From NCBI GenBank assembly GCA_934757865.1, contig CAKVLS010000003.1, positions 78,202 to 142,201 on the forward strand: a stretch of 64,000 nucleotides of DNA. The letters are read 5' to 3'. The translations under genes were made by a program, and so were the position numbers. Source of the stretch: an uncultured Clostridia bacterium. Lineage in GTDB: Bacteria; Bacillota; Clostridia; Christensenellales; UBA1242. A model generated the notes under the pieces. The model saw only the letters and a list, made by a program, of their open reading frames with translations. It searched no databases and had not been told where the DNA came from. Every line of letters begins with the position of its first letter. Position 1 is the first letter of the stretch. Of the stretch, positions 18,056-26,502 are shown one piece after another.

Positions 18056-18225
18056 CTTTTTTACACTCCTTTTCCATTATTCAGCCTCATCGACTGAGTC
18101 TAGTATAATATTGCTATATTAACTAAATATTAACTTTACGAAATATTTTACCAATATTAGTAATATTATATATTATATTTCTGCTAGCATTATAACCCAA
18201 AGTTACAAAAAAATCAAACAAATGT

Positions 18226-18705
18226 ATGTCCCTTTTGTTCTATGTCTCAAAGACTTTTTTAGATTTTTTCGCCTTTGGTCAAAAAATCAATAGAGCAGAA
18301 CTCCTACTGAACAGTGCCTTTTACCATTTTTTTGAGATTGTTAGTAAGCTCTCAAGCTTGCTTTTTTATAATTTTTGCCTGATGCTATGGACTGATATGA
18401 CCGCCGACATAAGCAGGTAAGCTCTTCAAAAACTTGTCACTAGCTACCAAGCACAAGACATCTATAAGCTGCTGGCAGCAGCGACCCTTATCAAAAACGC
18501 CTCACAAGACCAGTCGTTCGGTAAATGGCTACACTCCGCATAAATAAAGGACTATACAATATAGACCGACCGTTCGTATGGCGAAATACAACTTGAAAAG
18601 CTTAAAAATTATGCATTTTCTGTTACTAAAAATCCGCTTTTGCAGAGGCAAATTATTCTTACTCTTTTCAACCGCGGTGTAGAGCTGTTTGATTATCCCC
18701 AATAG
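18226..18705 (+). pseudogene. Decayed coding remnant with in-frame stops
   Basis: One frame stays protein-like from 18226 to 18705 but is broken by stops at 18418, 18541 and 18562. The best part, 18421-18705, reads as amphipathic helices (SYQAQDIYKLLAAATLIKNA; YGEIQLEKLKNYAFSVTKN; QRQIILTLFNRGVELFDYP). I do not recognise the ancestor. The richer third-base GC differs from the flanking DNA, as expected for a gene fossil. It lies in a gap of over 1 kb between divergent gene groups. Confidence 0.4.
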
Positions 18706-19089
18706 TTATCACTACAAGACCACTTGGTCGGGTAGCGGTAGCTGTGTTTGAGTATTAGCGGCTGCGGAGAGTTGCCTTACTTAGGACAATACCCTCAATT
18801 AAAAAGCTCAAAATAAAATTGAAACAAAAAATTTCGGATTTTTGAGATTTTGAGTAATTTCTAAAATTTGTTAATTTTGTGAGTTTTTATTTTTTTTAGG
18901 TATAGGCTGATGAGATTTTTTGTCTACTTATTGGTAGGTTTTATTATTTCGAAGGTTATTTTTTATGCGTTGTTTTTTTGGGGTAGATTTGCAAGAGTTT
19001 TATAAGGCTGTTAATTTGTTAGGTGTTAGAGGTATTTGCTAATGCTTTTGCTGCTTACAAAAAATATGTTATATAATATTAAAAAATAT
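18706..19089. other. Intergenic region without recognisable gene
   Basis: About 380 bp of AT-rich DNA with poly-T stretches. It contains GACCACTTGGTCGGGTAG, resembling the GACCAGTCGTTCGGTA and GACCGACCGTTCGTATG words in the adjacent remnant. No RNA gene or ORF is supported. Confidence 0.4.
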
Positions 19090-19118
19090 TTGTTAATATA
19101 TTTAGTAAATGGTATAAT
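19090..19118 (+). promoter_or_regulatory. Promoter of zinc-ribbon gene pair
   Basis: TTGTTA (19090-19095) and TATAAT (19113-19118), 17-bp spacer; RBS AAAGGA follows. Confidence 0.75.
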
Positions 19119-19144
19119 GTGCATATAAAAAGGATTTGAGAAAA

Positions 19145-19624
19145 ATGAAAAATTTTAAGAAAAAACTAAACTTCAATTTGATATTTGGTATTGTGCTTGC
19201 AGTACTTTTTGTTGCTAGCATACCAACACTTATAGTCGCTGCTGGTCGTATGAGCAACCCAGGGTTTAAGGTTCTATTTATCTTTTCGATAGTTTTTCTT
19301 GTTGGCGGGTTTTATGGTATGCCTTTTGTTTGGATTAACTACGGAACTTTAAGAAGATGCCAAAATATTTTGACCTTAGCAAGTCAAGGTATTACTGACT
19401 ATCCAACTATTGCCGAAAAGTTAGGCACTAACGAAAAAGAAGTTGTTGAGCTTACAAGAAAGCTTGTACTTGGCGGATATATTTCTGCAGACCTTATTGG
19501 TCAAACTCCAAGCATGCCAAAGAAAGAAAAAGCAAAAGTTTCTATCACATGCAAGAGCTGTGGCGCTAGCTACTTAAAGACTAGCGAAGAAGACAACTGC
19601 CCATACTGTGGTAAATACAACTAA
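19145..19624 (+). CDS. Two-TM membrane protein with C-terminal zinc ribbon
   Basis: 159 residues from the ATG at 19145 (the in-frame TTG at 19136 is too near the RBS AAAGGA). Two membrane segments (about residues 10-35 and 43-66) are followed by a winged-helix-like stretch (YPTIAEKLGTNEKEVVELTR) and a CxxC...CxxC zinc ribbon (CKSCGASY...CPYCGKYN). The zinc ribbon faces the cytosol if the N-terminus is inside. The next gene, 12 bp downstream, also carries a zinc ribbon, so the two may form one membrane complex. Function unknown. Confidence 0.7.
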   Translation: MKNFKKKLNFNLIFGIVLAVLFVASIPTLIVAAGRMSNPGFKVLFIFSIVFLVGGFYGMPFVWINYGTLRRCQNILTLASQGITDYPTIAEKLGTNEKEVVELTRKLVLGGYISADLIGQTPSMPKKEKAKVSITCKSCGASYLKTSEEDNCPYCGKYN

Positions 19625-19636
19625 AGGAAGAAGATA

Positions 19637-20122
19637 ATGAATTGTCCAAAATGCGGAGCTGCGTTAGAAGATGTTAATAACCCATGTCCTAACTGTGGCA
19701 AAAAGATGACCCAAAGAGAAATAAAAATAGAAAAGATGCTAAGCAAAAAGCGTAACGAAAACAAAAAGCACAAAGTAACATTTTTTAGTGATGTAGCTAA
19801 GGCTTACGGTAACTTTTGGCTTAGGATATTTGATGTTAAGACTATGGATACAATAAAAAACTTTTGGTATCCGGCAATGGTAAACTTTATAATAGCAGTT
19901 GTGCTAATTATAGTCTATCACTGGGTAGGTATAACATTCTTAGCATGTACTGCCATACCTCTTATTACCAATATGATAAGGCGTATCAAAGATAGCGGCA
20001 GAAATTGGTATTACATTTTCTTAGCTTTCTTACCGGGAGCAGGACCAGTGCTACTTGTTATATTGTTATGTTTGCCATCATATTACAAGGTAAAAGAGAA
20101 AAATGCGCAAACGAAAAAGTAG
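19637..20122 (+). CDS. Zinc-ribbon DUF805-like membrane protein
   Basis: 161 residues; the ATG follows AAAGGAAGAAG. An N-terminal double-CxxC zinc ribbon (MNCPKCGA, then PCPNCGKK), a basic linker, then three hydrophobic segments. The RRIKDSGRNWYYIFLAFLPG stretch followed by a C-terminal membrane helix is typical of DUF805 proteins (RR-x-D-x-GR-WW pattern). Members are small inner-membrane proteins of unknown role. In operon with the preceding zinc-ribbon protein. Confidence 0.75.
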   Translation: MNCPKCGAALEDVNNPCPNCGKKMTQREIKIEKMLSKKRNENKKHKVTFFSDVAKAYGNFWLRIFDVKTMDTIKNFWYPAMVNFIIAVVLIIVYHWVGITFLACTAIPLITNMIRRIKDSGRNWYYIFLAFLPGAGPVLLVILLCLPSYYKVKEKNAQTKK

Positions 20123-20227
20123 TAAAAACATATACTAAAAATGAAGTAAAAAATTGCAAAAGTTTTTACTAAAAAAGATACATAAAAAATAGGACAAAAA
20201 GCCTATAAAAATTTTAAGGAGAAAACA

Positions 20228-21433
20228 ATGTTAAAAATCAATTATAACAATCTTTATAATGACAAGTTCGCAAAAAAGTTTAAGGCGGACAAAGTATTAG
20301 AAAAAGTAAATGAGTTTGTAAAAAACAATTCGTATGCGTTATTCCACAATATTGATAACGCCAGCGTAAAGGATATTGTTGACACCGCCAAAGATGTAAA
20401 GAAAAACTTTACAGATATGGTAGTCGTTGGTATCGGTGGTTCTTCTCTTGGAACTCAAGCATTGCTTGACGCTATGCCAAGAAAGAAGGGTATCAATGTA
20501 CATATGCTAGACAATGTAGACCCAAACTTTGTAACAGCAACTTTTGAAAAAGTTAACCTAAAAACTACTTGCTTTAACTTCGTAAGTAAGAGTGGTAACA
20601 CAGTTGAGATTTTGTCAATATTACAAGTCTTGCTTGCTAAACTAAAAACTGCTAGCAATATCAAAAAACATATCATCATCACAACAACTAACACCAACAA
20701 CCCACTTATGAGATTTGCCCAAAAGTACAATATCAAAGTTTTGTTTATGCCAAACGAAATAGTTGGTAGATTTAGTGGCTTGTCAGCAGTTGGCTTATTC
20801 CCAGCAGCAGTAGCTGGAATTGATATTAAGAAAGTCCTAAAAGGTCAAACAAACACATTGGCTACTATCACAAATGGGCTAGAAAGTAACGATGTTTTGA
20901 AATTCTCACTACTTCAAGCTGCTATGCTAAAGAATAAAAAATATGACTTAGTTATTTTGCCATATTCTAACAACCTAACTAGCCTATTTGTTTATTATGC
21001 TCAAACTTTGGCCGAAAGTCTTGGCAAAGTAAATAACTGCCCATCATCTTCTGTAATGGTTGGTGCTAACTGTCAACATAGCTTCTTTGAGCAAGTATTA
21101 GAGGGTAGAGATTATAGATACACAATGCTTGTTAAACTTAATAAGTTTGACAATGATATCAAACTTGAAAACAACGAAGTTTATCCTCTTAGCTGCAAGA
21201 ACCTAAGCGAAGTAATCAATGCAGAGTGCGTTTCTACTCTTAAGACTTTGTCTGACCACAAACGCAGCAGCTTCATGATGGAAGTTGAGAACTTAGACGA
21301 AGAGACTATTGGTGAACTATTTGCATTTATGCAGATGACTATTTGTTTCGTGGGGCTAATATTTGGTATCGATGCTTTCTCTCAACCAGCTGTTGAAGAG
21401 CTAAAAGTTAACATTCACAAACTAATTGGTTAA
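20228..21433 (+). CDS. pgi: Glucose-6-phosphate isomerase (short form)
   Basis: 401 residues; the ATG follows AAGGAG. Interconverts glucose-6-phosphate and fructose-6-phosphate in glycolysis. Two sugar-isomerase (SIS) folds are visible: GIGGSSLG (phosphate loop), FVSKSGNT, and the C-terminal signature around IFGIDAFSQPAVEELK. At ~400 residues it is shorter than the usual 440-550, as in some Firmicutes/Tenericutes forms, and the signature has SQPAVE where many have NQPGVE. It is followed 29 bp later by a bPH2 protein. Cytosolic. Confidence 0.88.
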   Translation: MLKINYNNLYNDKFAKKFKADKVLEKVNEFVKNNSYALFHNIDNASVKDIVDTAKDVKKNFTDMVVVGIGGSSLGTQALLDAMPRKKGINVHMLDNVDPNFVTATFEKVNLKTTCFNFVSKSGNTVEILSILQVLLAKLKTASNIKKHIIITTTNTNNPLMRFAQKYNIKVLFMPNEIVGRFSGLSAVGLFPAAVAGIDIKKVLKGQTNTLATITNGLESNDVLKFSLLQAAMLKNKKYDLVILPYSNNLTSLFVYYAQTLAESLGKVNNCPSSSVMVGANCQHSFFEQVLEGRDYRYTMLVKLNKFDNDIKLENNEVYPLSCKNLSEVINAECVSTLKTLSDHKRSSFMMEVENLDEETIGELFAFMQMTICFVGLIFGIDAFSQPAVEELKVNIHKLIG

Positions 21434-21462
21434 TATATTAAGATAAAAACAGGAGAAAAAAT

Positions 21463-22011
21463 ATGGATAATTTATTTGATAACATTTTGGACAGTGACGA
21501 GCACATCATCAAAGTCCTAAAACCTAACAAATTAAAATTTGTTTTTGGCGGAGTTGTAAGCCTATCATTTGTTCTTTCGCTATTTTTGGTAGTGTCATTA
21601 ATCGCAATACTTGGCCCAGCCCAAGCGGTTAATAAAATTAGCCCACTTTATTGCTTGATACCTATTGGTATATTTATTTTGGCAGTTGTAATTTTTATAG
21701 TAATAGGTCTTGTTGTATATTCAAAAAGATATTATGCATATACTAACAAGAGAGTAATTGTAAGATGTGGTTTTGTCGGTGTAGATTACAAGAGTTTAGA
21801 TATGGAAATGATCGGAGCAATCAATGTTAATGTTAGTTTGCTAGACAAGATGCTACACAAAAACACCGGCACAGTATCTTTTGGTAGTGTAGCCAGCCCA
21901 ATTACTGGCAACGGTGCAGCATTTTCTTTTTACTCAATTCAAGATCCATATGAGTTTTATAAAGAAATTAAACTAGTTATCAATGAAAAGAAAACTAAAA
22001 AACCTGAGTAA
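21463..22011 (+). CDS. bPH2-domain membrane protein
   Basis: 182 residues; the ATG follows CAGGAGA. Two membrane helices (about 29-51 and 65-86) precede a bacterial pleckstrin-homology (bPH2/YdbT-like) domain beginning at YYAYTNKRVIVRCGFVG and ending at IQDPYEFYKEI. The family is widespread in Firmicutes membranes; role unknown. It may share the pgi transcript. Its last codons lie within a terminator hairpin. Confidence 0.8.
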   Translation: MDNLFDNILDSDEHIIKVLKPNKLKFVFGGVVSLSFVLSLFLVVSLIAILGPAQAVNKISPLYCLIPIGIFILAVVIFIVIGLVVYSKRYYAYTNKRVIVRCGFVGVDYKSLDMEMIGAINVNVSLLDKMLHKNTGTVSFGSVASPITGNGAAFSFYSIQDPYEFYKEIKLVINEKKTKKPE

Positions 22012-22026
22012 AATCAGGTTTTTTTA
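21996..22026 (+). terminator. Intrinsic terminator overlapping gene end
   Basis: AAAAACCTGA / TCAGGTTTTTTT with a short loop containing the stop codon region. Confidence 0.85.
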
Positions 22027-22044
22027 TTTTGATATTCTAGCAAG

Positions 22045-22073
22045 TTGACAAAAAATAAAAAAGTAATTAAAAT
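22045..22073 (+). promoter_or_regulatory. Promoter
   Basis: TTGACA (22045-22050) and TAAAAT (22068-22073), 17-bp spacer, ahead of the TTG-start membrane protein gene. Confidence 0.8.
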
Positions 22074-22102
22074 ATGAATATCAAAAAAAGGAAGAAAATA
22101 TT

Positions 22103-22735
22103 TTGTTCGCTGAGAGAAAAATTCTTAAAAAAATGAAAAAAAGTACTGCCATGAAAGAGGCAGAAAAAATTGACCACGACAAAGAAGGTCGTGCCGTCAT
22201 TGACCTTGGACTTGTAGACTCTGATGAGTTTTTTCACCCATATTCTTATAAGACATACGACTTAGTTAACCCTGATGTTATTCAGTGCGTAGAGATGTTT
22301 GAGAGCCAAATCCCTGCAAAAGAGGAACTTTCTATCAATATCCATACCGAAGAGCAGACTGACAACTTTGACAAAAAGCGTATAAGACATGCAATAAAAA
22401 GACACTATGCAGAAAAAATTGTAACGCTTAATAAAAAAATAAAAAAAGATATTGCATTTGCTATTATCCTTATTTTATTTGGTGTTTTATTTTCAGTTGT
22501 CGAATGTATACTTTGGGCAAAATGGAGCCAGCAGTTTGTTGATCTTATACTATCTATTATTGCTTGGACATTTATTTGGGACGGTTTTGAGACATTTATT
22601 GTAGACTTGCCACTCAATAGAAGGACGCAACTAAAAAATTATCGTATAATGAATGCCAAAGTCCATATTAGGAAATATAGTAAAAAGATCCAAAAAGACT
22701 ACGGAATAGGCGAGTACGAGGACGAAGAAGACTAA
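22103..22735 (+). CDS. Two-TM protein of unknown function, TTG start
   Basis: 210 residues if TTG at 22103 is used, which sits about 10 nt after AAGGAAG; ATG at 22133 has no good RBS. A soluble N-terminal ~110 residues (Asp/Glu/Lys rich), two adjacent membrane helices (about 118-137 and 145-166), then a basic/acidic C-terminal tail (EYEDEED). No known family recognised. Monocistronic between its own promoter and a shared terminator. Confidence 0.7.
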   Translation: MFAERKILKKMKKSTAMKEAEKIDHDKEGRAVIDLGLVDSDEFFHPYSYKTYDLVNPDVIQCVEMFESQIPAKEELSINIHTEEQTDNFDKKRIRHAIKRHYAEKIVTLNKKIKKDIAFAIILILFGVLFSVVECILWAKWSQQFVDLILSIIAWTFIWDGFETFIVDLPLNRRTQLKNYRIMNAKVHIRKYSKKIQKDYGIGEYEDEED

Positions 22736-22738
22736 AAT

Positions 22739-22771
22739 AAAAAAGGCTCTATTGATTAGAGTCTTTTTTAT
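22739..22771. terminator. Bidirectional terminator
   Basis: AAAAAAGGCTCTA / TAGAGTCTTTTTT (one G-U) between convergent genes. Confidence 0.8.
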
Positions 22772-22784
22772 ATTCTTTTTACTT

Positions 22785-23225
22785 TTACACCCTTTCTACT
22801 TCGTAGCCTAGTTTTTTGGCTAGACGCTCAATGTTAGCTACATTGAAGATTCCCCACTGAGTACATACGACAACTTTTGAGCCATCTTTTAGCTCGAGAA
22901 CATCTCCCATAAAATATCTCTTTGCGGCGTCTTTTATTTTGTTTGCCTCGTCCAAAGGCAAAACAACATTAAGTGAGCCTTGAAGCGACTTGTTAAAAAT
23001 GCTTTCGAGTTCCGCAAAAGTAGGGTTTGCCTCATCAATGTACTTTTTGATTACAGCTAGTACAAATCTATTCTTGGCGTAAATCTTGTTGTCAAACAAG
23101 AACTTAGTCTTATCTCTCTTTTGGTCACTTGTGGCAGAAGTATTTTCTGTTTCTTTTATCTTCAAAACACTCTCAAGATAAGCCACTCTATTTTTTAATT
23201 CTAATATTTCTCTTTCTATATCCAT
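22785..23225 (-). CDS. Small coiled-coil protein, unknown function
   Basis: 146 residues. The N-terminal ~30 residues form a coiled coil (IEREILELKNRVAYLESVL). The middle has a possible helical DNA-binding-like segment (FVLAVIKKYIDEANPTFAEL). The C-terminal part (DGSKVVVCTQWGIFNVANIE, then LAKKLGYEVE) resembles a short domain seen in some DNA-associated proteins that usually reads NQWG..N...F...A...GY; the family assignment is weak. The upstream region is shared divergently with the Nudix gene. Confidence 0.65.
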   Translation of the reverse strand: MDIEREILELKNRVAYLESVLKIKETENTSATSDQKRDKTKFLFDNKIYAKNRFVLAVIKKYIDEANPTFAELESIFNKSLQGSLNVVLPLDEANKIKDAAKRYFMGDVLELKDGSKVVVCTQWGIFNVANIERLAKKLGYEVERV

Positions 23226-23330
23226 GACTATATTATAATAGATAAGCCCAAAAATTGCAATAAAAACTTATGATAAACTAGCGAAAACTAAAAATATTTC
23301 ATAAAAACTAGAAAAAACTAGAAAAAACTA

Positions 23331-23359
23331 TTTACAAACGAAATAAAGTGTGATATTAT
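23331..23359 (+). promoter_or_regulatory. Promoter of Nudix gene
   Basis: TTTACA (23331-23336) and TATTAT (23354-23359), 17-bp spacer. Just upstream, 23273-23330 contains several A-rich repeats of the word AAAAACTA. Confidence 0.7.
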
Positions 23360-23386
23360 ATAACCATCAAAGGAGAAAAGAAGATT

Positions 23387-23797
23387 ATGAGTGATAAAAA
23401 AGTTATCAAAACAGTTGCAGGAGTTATAGTTAATGATAAGGGTGAAGTACTATGCTCACTAAGAGATCAAGGCAAGTATGATTATGTATCATTTAAGTGG
23501 GAGTTCCCAGGCGGAAAAATGGAGCAAGGCGAGAACGAACACCAAACTCTAGTTAGAGAACTAAGAGAGGAGCTAGAGATAGAGGTCGAGGTTGGCGAGC
23601 ACTTCTATACAGTCGAGCACGACTATCCAGATTTCCATTTGACAATGTCTGTTTATAAGTGCCATTTACTAAGCAAAGAAATGAAAATGAACGTTCACAA
23701 AGCCCTAAAATGGCTACACCCAAAAGATATGGCAGACCTTGACTGGGCAGCCGCTGATATTCCGGTAGCAAAAAAAGTTATTGAAACTATGAACTAA
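23387..23797 (+). CDS. Nudix hydrolase, MutT-like
   Basis: 136 residues; RBS AAAGGAG. A complete Nudix box begins at GGKMEQGENEHQTLVRELRE and continues EELEI; the catalytic glutamates are present, and the last conserved Gly is Glu here. Size, the N-terminal VAGVIVNDKGEVLCSLRDQG and the C-terminal LHPKDMADLDWAAADIPV (W-AD-P pattern) fit the MutT/8-oxo-dGTP or related (deoxy)nucleotide pyrophosphohydrolase group. It likely cleans damaged or non-canonical NTPs; exact substrate not decidable here. Confidence 0.85.
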   Translation: MSDKKVIKTVAGVIVNDKGEVLCSLRDQGKYDYVSFKWEFPGGKMEQGENEHQTLVRELREELEIEVEVGEHFYTVEHDYPDFHLTMSVYKCHLLSKEMKMNVHKALKWLHPKDMADLDWAAADIPVAKKVIETMN

Positions 23798-23871
23798 CAG
23801 AAATAGAAAAGTATAGTAGTAAATCATAAATGAGAATAAAGAGTTAAAAGCAAGCAAAAATAATCAAGAAA

Positions 23872-23907
23872 AATTCCACTAAGCTATGTGCTGGTGGAGT
23901 TTTTTTA
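23872..23907 (+). terminator. Intrinsic terminator after Nudix gene
   Basis: AATTCCAC / GTGGAGTT stem (one G-U) with a 14-nt loop and a T run. Confidence 0.6.
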
Positions 23908-23920
23908 TTTGTTATTTTTG

Positions 23921-23949
23921 TTCACACGAAGGCTATATTTGTGTATAAT
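23921..23949 (+). promoter_or_regulatory. Promoter of lgt-chromate transporter operon
   Basis: TTCACA (23921-23926) and TATAAT (23944-23949), 17-bp spacer. Confidence 0.75.
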
Positions 23950-23970
23950 ATAACAGTAGGAGAAAAAATT

Positions 23971-24900
23971 ATGTTACCAAACGAACTTTTTCTAGGTATC
24001 CACATGTATGGCGTGATGATAGCCGTAGGGCTTTTGTGTGCGTTCTTGGTACTTTTTTATTATAGCAAAAAGAAAAATATAGACAGCAAACTTGTTGACT
24101 TTGTGTTTTATGACGGAGTCGTGTCTATCGCATTTGGATTTCTTAGTGCGGCACTTTTTCAAGCAATTTACAATTATATCAAAAACCCCGCAGGCGGATT
24201 CCACTTTGGTAGCGGAATAACATTTATTGGCGGACTTATTGGTGGAGTTGTTTGCTTTTTGGCTGTTTATTTTATTTTCAAAAAACGCCTTAATATAAGA
24301 CTACTTGATATTATAGATATTATTCCTTGTAGTATATTTGTAGCTCATGGCTGGGGTCGTATAGGTTGCTTCTTTGCGGGTTGTTGCTACGGAAAAGAAA
24401 CAACAAGTTTTTTAGGCGTCCAATTCCCTAATTTGCCTAATCCAGTATACCCAACACAACTTTTTGAAGCAGCATTTTTGTTTATAATGTTTGGTATCTG
24501 CTCATATCTAGTTTTGAAAAAAGACTTCAAACACAACTTAGGTTTATATCTTATCAGCTACGGCGTATTTAGATTTTTGATTGAGTTTTTGCGTGGGGAC
24601 GACAGAGGTCAAATCTTTGGAGGACTTATCTCTCCATCACAATTTTGGTCAATTATCATGATTATCGCCGGCGTTGCAACTATTTTCTTATTCGAGAGAT
24701 TAAGACAAAATTATTCTCTTGAGCCTCAAAAGGCATCAAAGACTGAGGGAAAAAAGGCTGCAGGTGACCTAACGAATAGCGAAGAAGTAGAAGAGAAAAA
24801 AGAAAGCCCAGTAGAGCAAGAAAAAAAGCCTCTTGACAATATAGGCTCAAAAGATACAACTAACACAACAGATACAACTAACACAACAGACAATAAGTAA
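23971..24900 (+). CDS. lgt: Prolipoprotein diacylglyceryl transferase
   Basis: 309 residues from the ATG 8 nt after AGGAG; the GTG at 23941 lies on the -10 element and is rejected. An integral membrane enzyme that transfers diacylglycerol from phosphatidylglycerol to the lipobox Cys of prolipoproteins. Seven hydrophobic segments and the Lgt signature region HGWGRIGCFFAGCCYGKE (about residue 129), plus YPTQLFEA and the C-terminal RFLIEFLRGDDRGQIFGGL with its conserved Arg residues. The cytosolic C-terminal tail (~60 residues, Glu/Lys then TTNTTD repeats) is low-complexity and not part of the enzyme core. First gene of a three-gene group. Confidence 0.9.
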   Translation: MLPNELFLGIHMYGVMIAVGLLCAFLVLFYYSKKKNIDSKLVDFVFYDGVVSIAFGFLSAALFQAIYNYIKNPAGGFHFGSGITFIGGLIGGVVCFLAVYFIFKKRLNIRLLDIIDIIPCSIFVAHGWGRIGCFFAGCCYGKETTSFLGVQFPNLPNPVYPTQLFEAAFLFIMFGICSYLVLKKDFKHNLGLYLISYGVFRFLIEFLRGDDRGQIFGGLISPSQFWSIIMIIAGVATIFLFERLRQNYSLEPQKASKTEGKKAAGDLTNSEEVEEKKESPVEQEKKPLDNIGSKDTTNTTDTTNTTDNK

Positions 24901-24911
24901 AAGGAATACAG

Positions 24912-25679
24912 ATGCAAAAATCAAAGAACAATACAAGTATCCTAAGCTTATTCTTTACCATGCTCAAAATTGGGCTGTTCACTTTTGGTGGGGGCTATGG
25001 AATGATAGCCCTTTTAGAAAATGAATTTGTCCAAAAGAAAGGCTGGATAACAAAAGATGAGTTCTTGGATATGGTGGCAATAGCTGAGTCAACCCCAGGG
25101 CCTATCGCTATCAATAGCGCAACATATATAGGATACAAAGTTGCTAAGTTTTGGGGCGCATTTTTCGCAACACTAGCAGTATGTATTCCTTCGTTTGTAA
25201 TTATTTTTTGTATATCACTATTCCTTAATGCATTTTTGTCAATCAAAGTTGTATCTTATGCGTTTAGTGGAGTGCAAGTCTGCGTAACATTTTTGATACT
25301 GACTGCCGGCATCAAAATGATAAAAGATGTCAAAAAAGATGTCATAAGCATCATTATAATGTGTGCAACATTTTTAGCAGTAATTTTGCTTTCGATATTT
25401 GCTGTTAACTTTTCATCAATATTTTATATTCTTATCAGCGGCGTCATTGGATTGTTTGTTTACCTTATTAGAAGAGCCAAAGCCAAAAAGTCGAATGAGT
25501 TGCCAATACAAGATGAGAATACTGAGAACGAAAATCTAGCAGACACTCAATCAAATAACTCAAATGATGAGGTTATAGAAGAAGTAAAAGTTAACGAAGA
25601 AAAGATACCAAAAGAAGATAACAAAAAATCACCTGCTACTCCTCAAAAAACTGATACAAAAGAGGAGGACAAGCTATGA
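24912..25679 (+). CDS. Chromate-type transporter, first half-size subunit
   Basis: 255 residues. A single CHR domain: FTFGGGYGMIALLENEFVQK and ESTPGPIAINSATYIG are the two family motifs, with about six membrane helices in the first ~190 residues. The C-terminal ~65 residues form an acidic, Asn/Glu/Lys-rich cytosolic tail. Half-size CHR proteins work in pairs; the partner follows with a 4-bp ATGA overlap. In anaerobic gut Firmicutes such pairs are common and chromate is not necessarily the natural substrate. Confidence 0.85.
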   Translation: MQKSKNNTSILSLFFTMLKIGLFTFGGGYGMIALLENEFVQKKGWITKDEFLDMVAIAESTPGPIAINSATYIGYKVAKFWGAFFATLAVCIPSFVIIFCISLFLNAFLSIKVVSYAFSGVQVCVTFLILTAGIKMIKDVKKDVISIIIMCATFLAVILLSIFAVNFSSIFYILISGVIGLFVYLIRRAKAKKSNELPIQDENTENENLADTQSNNSNDEVIEEVKVNEEKIPKEDNKKSPATPQKTDTKEEDKL

Positions 25680-26251
25680 TATATCTACAACTTTTTCTTA
25701 CTTTTTTGAAGATAGGCGTAGTATCTTTTGGCGGCGGGTATGGTATGATATCTCTTATTAGAGAAGAGGTTCTTGTTCATGGCTGGCTAACTGAGGAAAC
25801 TTTTCTAAACTTTATCGCCGTATCAGAGTCAACCCCAGGGCCACTTGCTGTCAATATGGCGACATTTATAGGCTCATCACAAGGCGGCATTTTAGGGTCG
25901 TTCCTTGCAACCCTCGGAGTTGTGCTTCCGTCTTTTGTTATCATACTTCTTATCTCTGCCGTACTAAAAAATATCTTAAAATACGCCGGCGTACAAGCTA
26001 CTCTTGGTGGAATTAGACCTGCTATAGTTGGACTTATCTGCGCTACTAGCATAACTATGATGCTAAGTACAATTTTTGGATTTAGCAAACTCGGCGACAC
26101 AATGACGATAGATTACAAGGGCATAATCATTTTTGCAGTTTTAGCAGTTATATATTTTGTCGCCAAAAAGTTCAAGAAAAAAGAGCTTTCGCCAATAATC
26201 TTGATACTAATCTCTGCCGTTCTCGGTATGTTAATGTACGGATTATTATGA
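25676..26251 (+). CDS. Chromate-type transporter, second half-size subunit
   Basis: 191 residues, start overlapping the previous stop (ATGA), with GAGGAC as RBS. CHR motifs SFGGGYGMISLIREEV and ESTPGPLAVNMATFIG and six membrane segments. Together with the preceding protein it forms the two-subunit equivalent of full-length ChrA. No long cytosolic tail, unlike its partner. End of operon; a terminator lies at 26421. Confidence 0.85.
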   Translation: MIYLQLFLTFLKIGVVSFGGGYGMISLIREEVLVHGWLTEETFLNFIAVSESTPGPLAVNMATFIGSSQGGILGSFLATLGVVLPSFVIILLISAVLKNILKYAGVQATLGGIRPAIVGLICATSITMMLSTIFGFSKLGDTMTIDYKGIIIFAVLAVIYFVAKKFKKKELSPIILILISAVLGMLMYGLL

Positions 26252-26420
26252 TGCCCCTTTGCCTAAAAACTGCACTAGCTCATAACTATGCACTTAAAAT
26301 ACAATCATAAAAAACTCAATCAATCATAAAAAAATCTCAAACAAAACATGAAAAGATTGTTGAGAATATAACAATAAAATAAGCATATCAAATTATGTAA
26401 AATCAAGTAAAAGCACAATA

Positions 26421-26454
26421 AAAAAAACACTCAAAAATTTTTGAGTGTTTTTTT
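26421..26454. terminator. Bidirectional terminator
   Basis: A perfect palindrome: seven A's, CACTCAAAAA / TTTTTGAGTG, seven T's. It serves the transporter operon (+) and the minus-strand gene ending at 26503. Confidence 0.85.
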
Positions 26455-26502
26455 GATTAAATATTTATATCAAATATTTATATTAAATATTTATTTTGCT
26501 TA

